Assembly: GCA_963575745.1 (NCBI GenBank)
Contig: CAUYUJ010016070.1
Coordinates: forward strand, 21,001 to 85,000
Source: Prorocentrum cordatum
Taxonomy: Eukaryota; Sar; Dinophyceae; Prorocentrales; Prorocentraceae
Reading direction: 5' to 3'
Length of the DNA stretch: 64,000 nucleotides
In this document: positions 42,500-51,835 of the stretch, in pieces
Layout: each line of letters starts with the position of its first letter
Position numbering within the stretch: position 1 is the stretch's first letter
Notes under the pieces: model-generated
Database searches by the model: none
Seen by the model: the letters and a program-made list of their open reading frames with translations, nothing else
What the model was told of the DNA's origin: nothing
Translations under genes and position numbers: made by a program

Positions 42500-44165
42500 C
42501 TATGCGCGCGCATTCGTTTTTCAAGAGCCTTTTTGCAACAGATGGGACGAAGTGCGCACGCGCGCGTCGTCGCTCGCATGCATGCCGAAATCATTGGAAC
42601 ACCTTTTGTGACATAAGGATTTCCGACTCGAGTGCCCCGAAAACATTTCAAACACGAATGGCTTCGCAACAAGAATTGCCAACAAGCTCGCGATCGGGCG
42701 ATTGCGATTTTTTCAGAGCAATCGATTATTCAAGATGCTTTGAACTTGCTCCTAAGCGGGCCTCTCGCGCACGCATGTCGGAATTGCTCGAACGCCATTA
42801 CGCGCATGCTGACGCAATAATCCCTTGGAACAGATGGGACGAAGTGCGCACGCGCGCGTCGTCGCGCGCGCACGCGGCAATCCTTCAACAGTTCTTGTCT
42901 TCGTTAGGAATTCAAAATCGAGTGTCCTTGAAACATACAACAACCTATGGTATTGCAATATCAGTTTTCCAAAAACGCCTGCCCCCGCGCTCCTGCGAGT
43001 TCTTACGGCAATCGTCGGCCTTTCAACCTGTTCATTGCAGTCGGCTCAACGGGCCCCTCGCGCCGCACGTCGAAATCATTCGAACGACCTTGCGCGCATG
43101 CTGGGGGGGAACGATGCGTGCCAAATAATACCATGCAGACCACTCGCGCGTCGGCCGCGCGCGCATGTCGAATTCCCTTCCAAACCTGCACCACCGACGC
43201 GAACGTGCTATCATCGTCCTCGGCGTGATCAGCATCGGCGCCGTCACTGGCCTTGCCGTCGTCGTTGCCATCATCGTCACCAGCATCGCTACCATCATCA
43301 TCGCGTCTACCCTGTCGGCGTTGCGATGCTACCGCGCGTGCCCAAGTCGGCGACTCGCAATGAACTGCCCGTTGGCAAGTGTCCAGCGGTCAGCGCCACC
43401 GCGGCCGCATCGGTAGCGCCAAACTATCTGGCCGCTGCGCGCGCGAGCATACGCGGGCCAGCGCGGCCGCAGAGATGCGCGGGCCAAACCCAAGCACTCA
43501 TCGCAATCGCCGCCACATGGGATTTGCAAACCAAGTTCCGGGTGGGTGGGCGGGATTCTTTCGCGAGCAGTGGAGTGGACAGCTCTCTGCGGACATAAAT
43601 GACTTGCACTGCGTAGATTGCACAACACATCTTCTCCTTTCTAGAACATTATAGGTGCTATTCGCGAGCACATGTTTATCAAGATGGTCAGCTTTCAAGG
43701 ACCCCTGGCAGGACATGACACGAAGTGCACACGCGCGCGTCGTCGCGCGCGCATGCCGGAATCCTTCAAAGGATTTCCGGTTCCGTGAGGATTTCGAAAT
43801 CGAGTGCCCCGAACCTATATAGATATGTATATATGTATATGTATACACACATATAGACGCGTAAAGCAAATAGTTTGGCAGCATTTGTTGTTAAAGAACT
43901 GCGTTCGCGCTCTTGCGATGTCTTCAGAAGACCATCAGTTCCTCATTGTTGCCATCAAATTCGCTCGAACGCCCTTGCGCGCGTGCTGTCGCAAGAGCCC
44001 CTTGTAAACAATCTCGCGAATTGCACGCGCGCGTTTCGTCGCGCGCGCATGCCCGTATCCTTCAACAACTTTGGGCGTCGTAGAGATTTCAACATCGAGT
44101 GTCCCGGAAACACAGAGCAACCCACATTGGTTTGCAACATCCGTTATCAGATATAAAAAAAAACA
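42500..44165 (+). repeat. Degenerate GACGAAGTGCGCACGCGCGCG repeat, about 290 bp
   Basis: Units at about 42540, 42832, 43718 and 44015 share GCACGCGCGCGTCGTCG, GCATGCCGxAATCxTT, a GGATTTC/GAATTC block and CGAGTGxCCxxGAA. The first two are about 292 bp apart. Some units are missing or unrecognisable in between. ATATGTATA repeats lie at 43820-43857. Confidence 0.55.
43130..43435 (+). repeat. Duplicated segment with hydrophobic frame, copy 1
   Basis: Homologous to 44245-44515. Both carry CCAAATAATACC or AAATAATACC, CACTCGCGCG, GGCATGTCGAATT-type sequence, GCGTGATCAGCATCGGCGCC, CTTGCCGTCGT and AGCGGTCAGCGCCACCGCGG. In both copies one frame encodes GVISIGAVxGLAVV followed by further aliphatic residues, like a membrane helix. 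No family is recognised. Confidence 0.5.
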
Positions 44166-44244
44166 TGCGCGCAAGCTCTTTCGAATTCTTCAAAAACGAC
44201 GCCCTTGAGCGCGTGCAGGGGATGGGGCACGAGTCCTGGCAAAT

Positions 44245-44515
44245 AATACCGTGCGGGCCACTCGCGCGCTTCGGCCGCGCAGGCATGTCGAATTTATTCC
44301 AGAACTTTCGTCACCGACGCGAAGACATCGTCATTGTCATCCGCGGGCGTGATCAGCATCGGCGCCGTCGTTGGCCTTGCCGTCGTCTGCCTCACCATCG
44401 CCACCATCATCGCTACCCGCACGAGTCACCGACTCGCACAGAAGTTCCCGCTGGGAAGTGCCCAGCGGTCAGCGCCACCGCGGCCGCGTCTTTCGCGCCG
44501 CCAAACTTGCGGGGC
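44245..44515 (+). repeat. Duplicated segment with hydrophobic frame, copy 2
   Basis: The second copy of the segment at 43130-43435, about 1.1 kb away. The frame from 44334 encodes SSAGVISIGAVVGLAVVCLT and IATIIATR, ending at 44537 (67 codons). The start at 44334 is not an ATG. Confidence 0.5.
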
Positions 44516-44864
44516 CACCGGGATCTCCACCTTGTAGATGTTGTCCGTGGTGCGGACTTTGGGGCTACTGCCTGTCCCATCGCCTGTTTGACTCCATCGA
44601 ACCACGTACGCAAAGTGGTGAGTCCAACTTTGTGTTTCTCCTTACCTTAGAAAGCACAAATCCTCAGCGCAATGCTTGACGGTTTCCACTCCCCCTCTGT
44701 CGCCCCGCCCGTTGCCGACGAGTGTGAGTCAATCATCCTCTTCTCAAGGTCGCTCATCCGCGCCGCAAGTTTAGGCGACCCCTTTTCCAAGGCCTTGAAC
44801 CTCGGCTTGTGCTCGTCCCGGACTCCGTCGACCAGACGGTCCATGTTCATGGTCGCCTTGTTGG
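44516..44864. other. Unique sequence, no recognised gene
   Basis: Short frames on both strands without motifs. Confidence 0.3.
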
Positions 44865-45040
44865 TGTACGATGGGGGCGTTGGTCAAGGAATTTGCCCAG
44901 GAGGCTGCAGACAATGAGGGCTTCCTTAATCGATGAGGGCGGCGGTGATAACCCTGGCCGATCCACGATTGGGGTTCCACTGGCCCCCGGACCCCTGGGC
45001 TCCCTGTCTTAAGGATCCCTTGTCCAGTGCCCCCACCGCA
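44865..45040 (-). mobile_element. MITE family C, copy 1
   Basis: The left end GTACGATGGGGGCGTTGGTC and AAGGAATTTGCCCAGGAGG is mirrored by a right end whose complement is CGGTGGGGGCACTGGACAAG. The interior shares GATGAGGGCGGCGGTGATA with 50219-50396. It ends about 265 bp upstream of the relict spliced leader of the kinase gene. Confidence 0.6.
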
Positions 45041-45269
45041 GAGGTCGAGCAGCTCCCTTGGTGCTGGCGGGCGGCGCCCGCAGCGAGCGCCTTCCCCTTC
45101 CGCCTGCATCTCTTCTGGCGGTCATTCTCGGTCATGCGGCGTCTCGACTCTGGCTGCGAAATCCCCCATCGGCGATCACAAGGCAGGGGAGGTGAGAAGT
45201 AGGGAAGAACACGTGGAGGGGAAGCCAGGGCGCCCCTCCAGCTCGCAAGCTGCAGCGTAGCAAAAGTGG

Positions 45270-45290
45270 CTTGAGCCAGAATGGCTCGGG
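45270..45290 (-). other. Relict spliced-leader sequence, minus strand
   Basis: The plus-strand text CTTGAGCCAGAATGGCTCGG matches the complement of the conserved dinoflagellate spliced leader (CTTGAGCCAAAATGGCTACG from general knowledge) at about 18 of 21 positions. It points away from the kinase gene. Confidence 0.55.
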
Positions 45291-45304
45291 CCAAAAATTG
45301 CTAC

Positions 45305-45327
45305 GGCTCAAGCCATTTTGGCTCAAG
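45305..45327 (+). other. Double relict spliced leader in front of the kinase gene
   Basis: CCATTTTGGCTCAAG (45313-45327) is identical to the last 15 bases of the dinoflagellate spliced leader. It is preceded directly by GGCTCAAG (45305-45312), the last 8 bases of a further leader. A genomic leader sequence next to a gene is the known footprint of reinserted, trans-spliced mRNA, because the AG inside the leader can be reused as an acceptor. A tandem leader indicates two rounds. Confidence 0.75.
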
Positions 45328-45518
45328 TGATTTTGAACTGCGCAGATAGCACCACATAGATTGGACCACATATCGAAGACCCCTGCGGCGAATCCCGCGC
45401 ATTGCTTTTTGGAATCGCCCATGTGACCGAGCGTTGTGGTAACCAAGCGATCGGACCATGTGTTCCCCCAGCCGTTGTTGAAACCCTTCCGGGAACACTC
45501 GGGGGAGGATGGCGGGGA

Positions 45519-48002
45519 ATGTCGAGGGGGAGGAGGAGGAGGAGGAGGAGGAGGAGGAGGAGGAGGAGGAGGAGGAGGAGGAAGAGGAGAAGGAGGAGGT
45601 CCGTCACCATTTCGGCTCCAGCCGTAGCGGCTTCTCCGGGATGGGTGCCCGCACGCGGCGCGATGCCCTGTGCCCCGCCGAGGGCAGGACACATGGGGGG
45701 GCACGTGCCCGATGCCCCGGCGGCGGCGGTGCCGATAGACGGCCCGCTGCGCCACCCCGGCCCGCGCCGCTCCGGCCCGCGCCACTCAGCAGAAGGCGTG
45801 GCAGCGCCTCCCTCGAACCAGAGGGCGCCCGCAGGGCGCGGCTGCGGCAGCGCACGGTGGGCGAAGGCCGACCCGGACCCGGCCGTGTTGCTGCCCGTGG
45901 CTTTCCACGGCTGCCGCGCCCCGGCGGCGCCCGAGGGGAGCTGGAGGGCCAGCCTCCTGGGCCACAGGGCCCGGCACGTGAGCACCACACTCGGAGGGCT
46001 TCCCGCCAGCGGCCCCCTGCGCCCGCCGGCGCCGCCGCCAGGGGCCCGCCACAGGCCCACCTCCCGCAGCGTGTTCAGGCCCTGCTCCGCGCCCGGGGGG
46101 CGTGAGGACCTCGGCTTCCGCCTGCACGTGGCCGCGGGCCAGGAGGCCCTCTACTGCTACCAGAAGAACGGGGACGAGGCCCCGGCCGGCGAGCTCCAGC
46201 TCGCGCTGCGTGCGCCGCTGCTGCTCGCCACCGCGGCGCTGGTGCCAGGGGCCAAGCAGATGGTCTCCGTAGCGCTTGCGACGCCCGAGGACGCCAAGTG
46301 CGTGGAGGGAATGCAGATCCTTCCTGGCGAGGCGCACAGCCGTTTCCAGGAGACGCCCATGCTGCCAACGGGCGGTGGCGGCGGCGGCGCGCTGACCTTC
46401 GAGTGTGCCAGCGAGCGCAGTGCGCAGCAGCTGATGGACCAGCTCTCCGCTGCAGGTTGCACGCTGCAGGGCTTCACGGACAGATACAGGCTGCGCAAGG
46501 AGGTGGGCCGCGGGGGCTTCGGGTGGGTGTACCTTGCCCACGACACGTGGAACAGCGAGGAGGTGGCCGTGAAGGTGTTCCTGAATAAGCTTGGGGCTAA
46601 GCGGAAGCAGTTCCACCCCCTGCGGGAGGCGACGATGCTGCGATGGGCCGAGGACGCCTTGTTTCCTCACTTCAAGGCCCTCTACGAGCTATCGGACATG
46701 GAGTTCAAGGACATGGACCCGTCCGAGCTCGGGGAGGACGGCGAGGAGGTCCAGGTGGTCGGGGCCTTCGCCCTCGTGACCGAGTACCTGCCCGGCGGCG
46801 AGCTCTTCGCCTTCATGGCGCGGCACGGGCCTCTGTCGGAGGACGGAGCCAGGGCGGTGATGATGCAGGTCCTGAGCGGGTTGGACAACCTGCACAAGCG
46901 GGGCATCATGCACCGTGATATCAAGCCTGAGAACGTGCTCTTGGCTGGCAGCGGGAACAAGGTGAAGCTGGTGGACTTTGGGCTCGCCTCCGTGGTCTGG
47001 GACGAGCAGGCGGCCGTCGCCAGGGTCGGCAGCGTGGGCTACATCGCGCCCGAGGTGCTCACCCTGCCCTGCCCGCCGCAGACGACCCAGGTCGACTGCT
47101 TCAGCGCCGGGGTGCTCCTGTACACGTGCCTGGCTGGCCACGGGCCCTTCCAGGGCAGGCACCTGAAAGAGGTCCTGCTGAAGAACGTGCACAACAGAGT
47201 GAACATTCAGGCCATGAGCAGGTTTCCACCTGGTGCACGGGACCTGGTGACGCAGCTTTTAGAAACCAGGCCCGAGGACCGCCCCACTGCGGGGCAATGC
47301 CTGCGGCACCCGTGGTTGCGGCGGGCCAGGGACGCCAACTCCTTGCATGCCCCGCCGAGGAACCCCTTCAGCTCCTGCACGTTGGAGAGCCTCGGAGACA
47401 CCACGACCAGATTCTCGCACTCGCACGGGTGCAGCATGTCCAAGGCCAGCTCCAACAAGACCTTGTCTTCGAGCAGCCGCAGCAGCTCCAGCTCTGAGCA
47501 CTCTGGTACGGAAGACCATGGACCGCTCAACGCGCAGCCCGACTTCCCTTCGAAGTCCCTGGACTCTTTGAGCGTCCTGGCCGTCATGGCCGCGACGGAG
47601 CGAAGCTCACAGCGAGTGGAGGCGAGCGGCCACGGCGCCCTCGGCACGGCGAGCTGGCCTCATGCCCCCATGGGCGTGGCAGGCAGGCAGCTCGCCAAGT
47701 CGCCACCCCAGTCGATCAGCCGCGACTTCCTTGAACCCCGCGCGGCCGATGCCACGAGAACCGCGACGGTCCGGCGCGCACCGGCCGCTGGCGCCGCGGG
47801 CGGGGCGCCCCCGGCCGGCGCGGCGTGCAGGGCCGCGCCCGCAGCGTGTGGCGCGCCGTGGGCAGCCTTGCGCGGCGCCCCCGCGGCCCACGCGCAGGTG
47901 CTCGGGGGCTCGGGGGCGTTCGCGGCGAGGCATCTGCGGGTGCGACCGCGGGCCCCGCCGGACTCGGACACGGAGGCGTCGGACAAGGATGGCCCGCCTT
48001 GA
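45519..48002 (+). CDS. Serine/threonine protein kinase, CAMK-like
   Basis: An uninterrupted 827-codon frame. Counting from the ATG at 45519, the kinase domain spans residues about 324-601. It has the Gly-rich loop GRGGFGWV (330-337), VAVK lysine (352), hinge phrase TEYLPGGELF, catalytic loop MHRDIKPEN (Asp 467), DFG at 486-488 and APE at 510-512. All catalytic residues are present, so activity is expected. The HPWL end and the absence of an AGC tail favour a CAMK-type assignment; no EF hands were seen. Residues about 190-315 have a PH-like look (inference only). The tail (602-827) holds a Ser-rich run at 640-665 and Ala/Pro/Arg-rich sequence. The first ATG opens a GGA-encoded poly-Arg run, so starts at 45663 or 45693 are possible; the frame is open back to 45402. 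A relict spliced leader lies about 190 bp upstream. The stop codon lies in a MITE terminus. Confidence 0.85.
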   Translation: MSRGRRRRRRRRRRRRRRRRRKRRRRRSVTISAPAVAASPGWVPARGAMPCAPPRAGHMGGHVPDAPAAAVPIDGPLRHPGPRRSGPRHSAEGVAAPPSNQRAPAGRGCGSARWAKADPDPAVLLPVAFHGCRAPAAPEGSWRASLLGHRARHVSTTLGGLPASGPLRPPAPPPGARHRPTSRSVFRPCSAPGGREDLGFRLHVAAGQEALYCYQKNGDEAPAGELQLALRAPLLLATAALVPGAKQMVSVALATPEDAKCVEGMQILPGEAHSRFQETPMLPTGGGGGGALTFECASERSAQQLMDQLSAAGCTLQGFTDRYRLRKEVGRGGFGWVYLAHDTWNSEEVAVKVFLNKLGAKRKQFHPLREATMLRWAEDALFPHFKALYELSDMEFKDMDPSELGEDGEEVQVVGAFALVTEYLPGGELFAFMARHGPLSEDGARAVMMQVLSGLDNLHKRGIMHRDIKPENVLLAGSGNKVKLVDFGLASVVWDEQAAVARVGSVGYIAPEVLTLPCPPQTTQVDCFSAGVLLYTCLAGHGPFQGRHLKEVLLKNVHNRVNIQAMSRFPPGARDLVTQLLETRPEDRPTAGQCLRHPWLRRARDANSLHAPPRNPFSSCTLESLGDTTTRFSHSHGCSMSKASSNKTLSSSSRSSSSSEHSGTEDHGPLNAQPDFPSKSLDSLSVLAVMAATERSSQRVEASGHGALGTASWPHAPMGVAGRQLAKSPPQSISRDFLEPRAADATRTATVRRAPAAGAAGGAPPAGAACRAAPAACGAPWAALRGAPAAHAQVLGGSGAFAARHLRVRPRAPPDSDTEASDKDGPP
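45528..45598. repeat. GGA microsatellite at the kinase 5' end
   Basis: Pure GGA apart from AGA variants. In the kinase frame it encodes about 20 Arg, which is unlikely to be a conserved part of the enzyme and more likely belongs to the 5' untranslated region. Confidence 0.9.
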
Positions 48003-48148
48003 ACAGATCCCCATCCCTGAGGTCTGGGGCCACCTGATCTCGACGCCGACCTCGAGGATCCCCTCGGCTTCTGAGGGCGCATCCCTGAGAATTGTCACCG
48101 CCCTTGGGCTCGTCGATCTTAGGGGTACCGGGATCAGTTCGAGGCCGG
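47993..48148 (+). mobile_element. MITE family A, copy 2, at the kinase stop codon
   Basis: The left terminus CCCGCCTTGAACAGATCCCC is mirrored at the right by a sequence whose complement is CCGGCCTCGAACTGATCCC. The interior follows copy 1 closely: GATCTCGACGCCGA, GGATCCCCTCGGCTTCTGAG, GGCGCATCCCTGAGAATTGTC and GATCTTAGG. The TGA inside the left terminus (CCTTGAAC) is the stop codon of the kinase frame, so the last codons and the 3' untranslated start come from the element. Confidence 0.7.
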
Positions 48149-48336
48149 TTGGAGGAGTGCTCCCACGGCGGTGCGGGTTCGAAGCCCGCCGAGCCGGAGG
48201 CGGCGCGGGCCGGCGCGGGCGCGAACCATGCGAGGGAGGCGCGCGCGGAGGCGCCAGGCCCTGGCGAGAGGCGCTCCGGCCGCCTGAGCTTTGGAGGGCT
48301 GCGGCGGCGGGTTGCCGAAGCAAGGTCCGCCAAGAG
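48149..48336. other. Intergenic sequence downstream of the kinase
   Basis: G+C-rich. It contains a T-arm-like hairpin GCGGGTTCGAAGCCCGC (48173-48189), but no tRNA fold could be completed. No AATAAA-type signal is visible. Confidence 0.4.
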
Positions 48337-48490
48337 TTAAGCCGGGTGTGTCCCTCCACAGGAGGAGTATTCAAAAATAGACACACTAAAAAATGAAGGG
48401 GACGACGTTTTGATTACTGATGGACCATTTTTGAACATGTTTTGGATACTGTTTCGCTCAGAATCTGTTGATAGGAGGTGCCCGACTTCC
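48337..48490 (+). mobile_element. MITE family B, copy 3
   Basis: Begins TTAAGCCGGGTGTGTCCCTC and ends with the inverse, GAGGTGCCCGACTT. Its length (154 bp) is almost the same as the copy at 60918-61072 (155 bp). It contains GTATTCAAAAATAG, also found in that copy. The flanking octamers do not match. Confidence 0.6.
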
Positions 48491-48670
48491 AACCCGAGAG
48501 GCACGTGCCCCTGCCGCGCTTCCTGCGGAGGGCGGGCGCGGCGCCCCAGGAGCGCGGCGCGCCGCGAGGCGCGAAGGCCGCCCCCGAGTTCGTGCTGCCT
48601 CCGCCGCCGCTGGCGCCCTGAGCGGTGGACATCTCGAGGGAGGACACCGTGATGAAGGAGGCTTCCTTTA

Positions 48671-48740
48671 AGTCAGTCGGGCCCGTCCCTCTACAGGGGG
48701 ACTGTTCAAGGAAAGTCCAGAAAGACTCTGGGGACGTTTT
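48671..48740 (+). mobile_element. MITE family B, partial left end
   Basis: TTTAAGTC followed by AGTCGGGCCCGTCCCTCTAC and AGGGGGACTGTTCAA resembles the family B left terminus. A matching inverse (TAGGGGGACGTGCCCGACC) occurs only at about 49341-49359, after a TCC tract and other sequence, so the element is either disrupted by insertion or only one end is present. Confidence 0.4.
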
Positions 48741-48803
48741 TTTGTTATTTCCTAACCATCCTGTGGTGTCGGGTCCTCGTTTTGAAGAGACAGCGCCCCG
48801 CGT

Positions 48804-48862
48804 TCCTCCTCCTCCTCCTCCTCCTCCTCCTCCTCCTCCTCCTCCTCCTCCTCCTCCTCCCG
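48804..48862. repeat. TCC microsatellite
   Basis: Pure TCC repeat of about 19 units, inside the possible disrupted family B element. Confidence 0.95.
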
Positions 48863-48919
48863 CTGCCCCCTCCTCCCGCTGCCCCCTCCTCCCTCTCCTC
48901 CCGTCACCCCCGTCAGTTT

Positions 48920-49115
48920 GGCACACCCCGCGCCCCAGTGGCAGAGTCCGCATGCGGTTCCCCGCCCATTTCGGCACACCCCTCACACGTTTTGTGGCCG
49001 CATAGGGAGCTCCACCAAAGGCCCCAGTGGCAGGGTTCGCATGCGGTTCCCGCCCATTTCGGCACCCCCCTCACACGGCCCGTCGAACGATGGACCCAGA
49101 ACGCGGTATCCACAA
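48920..49115 (-). repeat. Short satellite related to 62.4-63.2 kb
   Basis: Two units of about 86-90 bp with GCATGCGGTTCCCCGCCCAT and TTCGGCACACCCCTCACACG. The complement matches the landmarks GTGTGCCGAA, GCGAACC and GTGGAGCTCCCT of the array at 62385-63185. Confidence 0.55.
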
Positions 49116-50218
49116 CTGCTTATGGTTGGGTCCTTCGTCAGGCGAATTCTGACTATTGCTGTTTCCCCTGTCACTATTTCCCACCTTTCGCCCAGACTCC
49201 CACTTCTCTGAGCCCTTCCTCCCTCCTTCCCCCTCGAGTAAGCTTCTTTCTCGGCGCTCTGGCGCCACCGCCGGGCTCTCGCAGGGCCGTCCCCGCCGGG
49301 ACGACTGACCGGCGCCTCGCCCCGCCTCGCCTCGCCGCTTGTAGGGGGACGTGCCCGACCTGATGCCTCCTCCGCGCCCGGCGTGGGCGCGTGCCCGCCG
49401 GCCGCCCCGTCACCAGCCCTCCGCGGCGCCTCCCGGCCGAGCGGTTTTTGGGCGGGCGGCGGCTCCACGGTTTGGCCGAGGGTGCTCTCCGGGCGGCGCC
49501 GTCCGCGCACAAATTTCGGGGGCGGAAAGGAGGGGGGTGATGACTATAGGGGGGGGATATCATGGCGGGGGCCATGATACTTCCCCAGATGTCGTGGCGC
49601 CTCTTCTTATTTCTTTACGTCCCTGGGCCCCCCGCTGGGCCGCGCACGTGCCGCCGGTCATGATTTGCACCCCCCCCTCTTGGACACCCCCCTCTTGGCC
49701 GCTCCCGATTTGGCCGAGGGTGCTCTCCGGGCGGCGCCGTCCGCGCACAAGGTCCCGAGGCATCGCTGGGCTCGGGGAGCCGACCCACGGCGCCTGCTGT
49801 GCGGAAGCGGCGTTTCGCGCAGACTCTTCGACGTCGGCCTTTCAGCTTGCACACGCCAGGAGGGACGGCCCTGTCAACAGCCAGCGTGGCTTCCCTACAC
49901 ATGGTTCTTTTCTCATTATTCGAGAGTTATTCGATCTTTTTGGGGCCAAGATCCTTTCATTTCTAATTGTTCTATCCTGGGCCTCTTCCTGGCCACTAGG
50001 GGGCCAGGAACAATTAGAAACGAGGACAATCAGAAACGAGCACGATTAGAAATGAACGACGTGTACGCACCACTCCACCCAAGGGGCTCCTGAAGGGAGA
50101 GGAACAGGGGATAGAGGAGGGGAGAGAAGGGGGAGAAGGAGGGAGGTGGAGCATCAGTCTGAGGTAGGCCTGGGCAGCACGGAGTGCGCTCGGGCGCGAG
50201 CTCCTGACTAACAGTCAG
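49116..50218. other. No recognised gene; duplicated 40-bp segment
   Basis: TTTGGCCGAGGGTGCTCTCC and GGGCGGCGCCGTCCGCGCAC occur in tandem order at 49471 and again at 49711. Between them GGGGGGTGATGACTATAGG and CATGATTTGCACCCCCCCCT form an imperfect inverted pair. No gene was recognised. Confidence 0.4.
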
Positions 50219-50396
50219 GATACGGTGGGGGCGTTGGCTAAGGAATGCGCCCAGGAGGCGCCAGACCCTGGAGGATTCCTTATCTGATGAGGGCGGCGGT
50301 GATACCCATGGCCACTCCTCGATTGGAGTTCCGCGGGCTTCCAGACCCTGGATTCCTTATCTAAGGGTTCCTTATCCAATGCCCCCACGTATCTGG
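50219..50396 (+). mobile_element. MITE family C, copy 2
   Basis: The left end GATACGGTGGGGGCGTTGGC and TAAGGAA is mirrored at the right by a sequence whose complement is AGATACGTGGGGGCATTGGA and TAAGGAA. The interior carries a second inverted pair, CCAGACCCTGGA and TCCAGGGTCTGG-type. It shares GATGAGGGCGGCGGTGATA with copy 1 at 44865-45040. Confidence 0.65.
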
Positions 50397-51060
50397 CATG
50401 AGTGGTGAGAGCCACAATCTAGCCATCGAGGATATCAGTTATCATCCTCGCCCTGCTCCATTCTCTTCCTCACGGCTCTTTGTTCCCCTCCTCCTCCTCC
50501 TCCTCCTCTTGCTTGTCGTGCGGACCACATCCACCCCATCCTCCTTCCCCCTTGCTCACCATCTGCTGTATGTGCAGCCTCGCTGCCGCTGTACAAAGCA
50601 TTCGTTGTTGTTCAACCGAGGGCGAAGGCCAGGGAGCCAGTCTTGTAGGGCACGCGGCTCCCCTGGTCATCTAGCTGCCCTCCCCCCTGCCGCCGCTCCA
50701 CCTAGCAGGTTTCGAGCAAGGCTTCTGGTGTTAGGACACGCGTGTTTTTGTTGGCCCCCTGTCTTGCCCCCAATGGCGAGCTTTTCCGCTTGGACGGGGC
50801 GGCCTTCTGAGGTTTCATCTCCGCGCCTTCATTTCTGTTGCTCGGCTCCAGAGCGCGGCGCTCCCCCCCCGCCAGGGCCTGGTTGAGCGACGCGTGGATC
50901 CGTTCCTCCCAGATAGGACTTACGGCTCAGTGGCGGGGCGAGCCTCCAGCTCTTATGTCCCTCCCGCCCTTCTCACCATCTCCTCGTTCCCCCCCTCGTC
51001 CTTCCACTCCCACGTGTGCAAGCGCCTGTCCTCGGTGCGTCGTCGTTGCGGCATTACTGT
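50397..51060. other. Unique sequence, no recognised gene
   Basis: A plus frame 50398-50886 begins with GTG/ATG-like starts and has no recognisable motif. Short TCC runs are present near 50485. Confidence 0.3.
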
Positions 51061-51061
51061 T

Positions 51062-51370
51062 CACGGCCCCCCTGTGACAGGGAATTGCCCCCCCCTCCCC
51101 CCCCTTGTGGGAACTGGGCACCCCACTTGACAGGGAATTGAGCCCCCCTGTGACAGGGGATTGGGCCCCCACTGTGACAGGGAATTGGGCCCCCCTGAGG
51201 GAATTGGGCATCCCCTGTGGCAGAGAAATGGGCACACCCTGTGACAGGGAACTGAGCACCCCCTGCGACAGGGAATTCGGCATCCCCTGAGACAGGTTGG
51301 GCACCGCCTGTGACAGAGAATTGGGCACCCCCTTTGACAGGGAATTGGGCCAGTGAATTGGGCCCGGAAT
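51062..51370 (+). repeat. 26-bp GTGACAGGGAATTGGGC repeat
   Basis: About eleven diverged units containing (T/C)GACAGGGAATTGGGCxCCCC. Confidence 0.8.
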
Positions 51371-51835
51371 AGAGCAACCGGGAAATTCAAGCACATTGCA
51401 GCCGAACTCTCTGCTCCAGGACCACGAGGGACAACCGTGAATTTAACAAATCGTGCGCACATTTCGTCTGCAACCGTCAATTTAGACGCCCCCGGCCCAA
51501 ATGCCCTACTGACTGGGAGGGAGCAACCGGGAAACTTACACAAATCATGCGGGCAATCTCTGTTCCCGGACCCTCCCGGCCCAAACGCCCCACCAGTTGG
51601 GAAATCTGCATGCAACGTGCGCAATCATTGCTCCCAGCGCTCCCAGCCCAGACGCCCCACCAGGAGGGAGCAGTTGGGAAATGTTCACGAATCATGCGCA
51701 GAGTCCACTTCCGGACGCTCCTGGCCCAAATGCCCTTACACAAATCATGCGCAGTCGTTGCTCCCAGCGCTCCCAGCCCATGCACCCCATGGAGGAAGGC
51801 ACGGGGGAGTTTTCGCAGATCATAGTTCCCCACAT
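51371..51835 (+). repeat. Diverged repeat with GCTCCCAGCGCTCCCAGCCC
   Basis: CAAATCATGCGC/CGAATCATGCG, GCTCCCAGCGCTCCCAGCCC and GCCCxAAxGCCC phrases recur at roughly 60-110-bp spacing. Confidence 0.5.

Noticed and set aside
45402-45518. Extension of the kinase frame upstream to 45402
   Set aside because: No ATG lies in this part; the apparent start is TTG. Translation from 45519 or later is more plausible.
48106-48196. tRNA-like segment with T-arm GCGGGTTCGAAGCCCGC and a 6-bp acceptor-like pairing GGCTCG/CGAGCC
   Set aside because: No anticodon stem could be formed, the D-loop would be too long, and the 5' half is the right end of a MITE.
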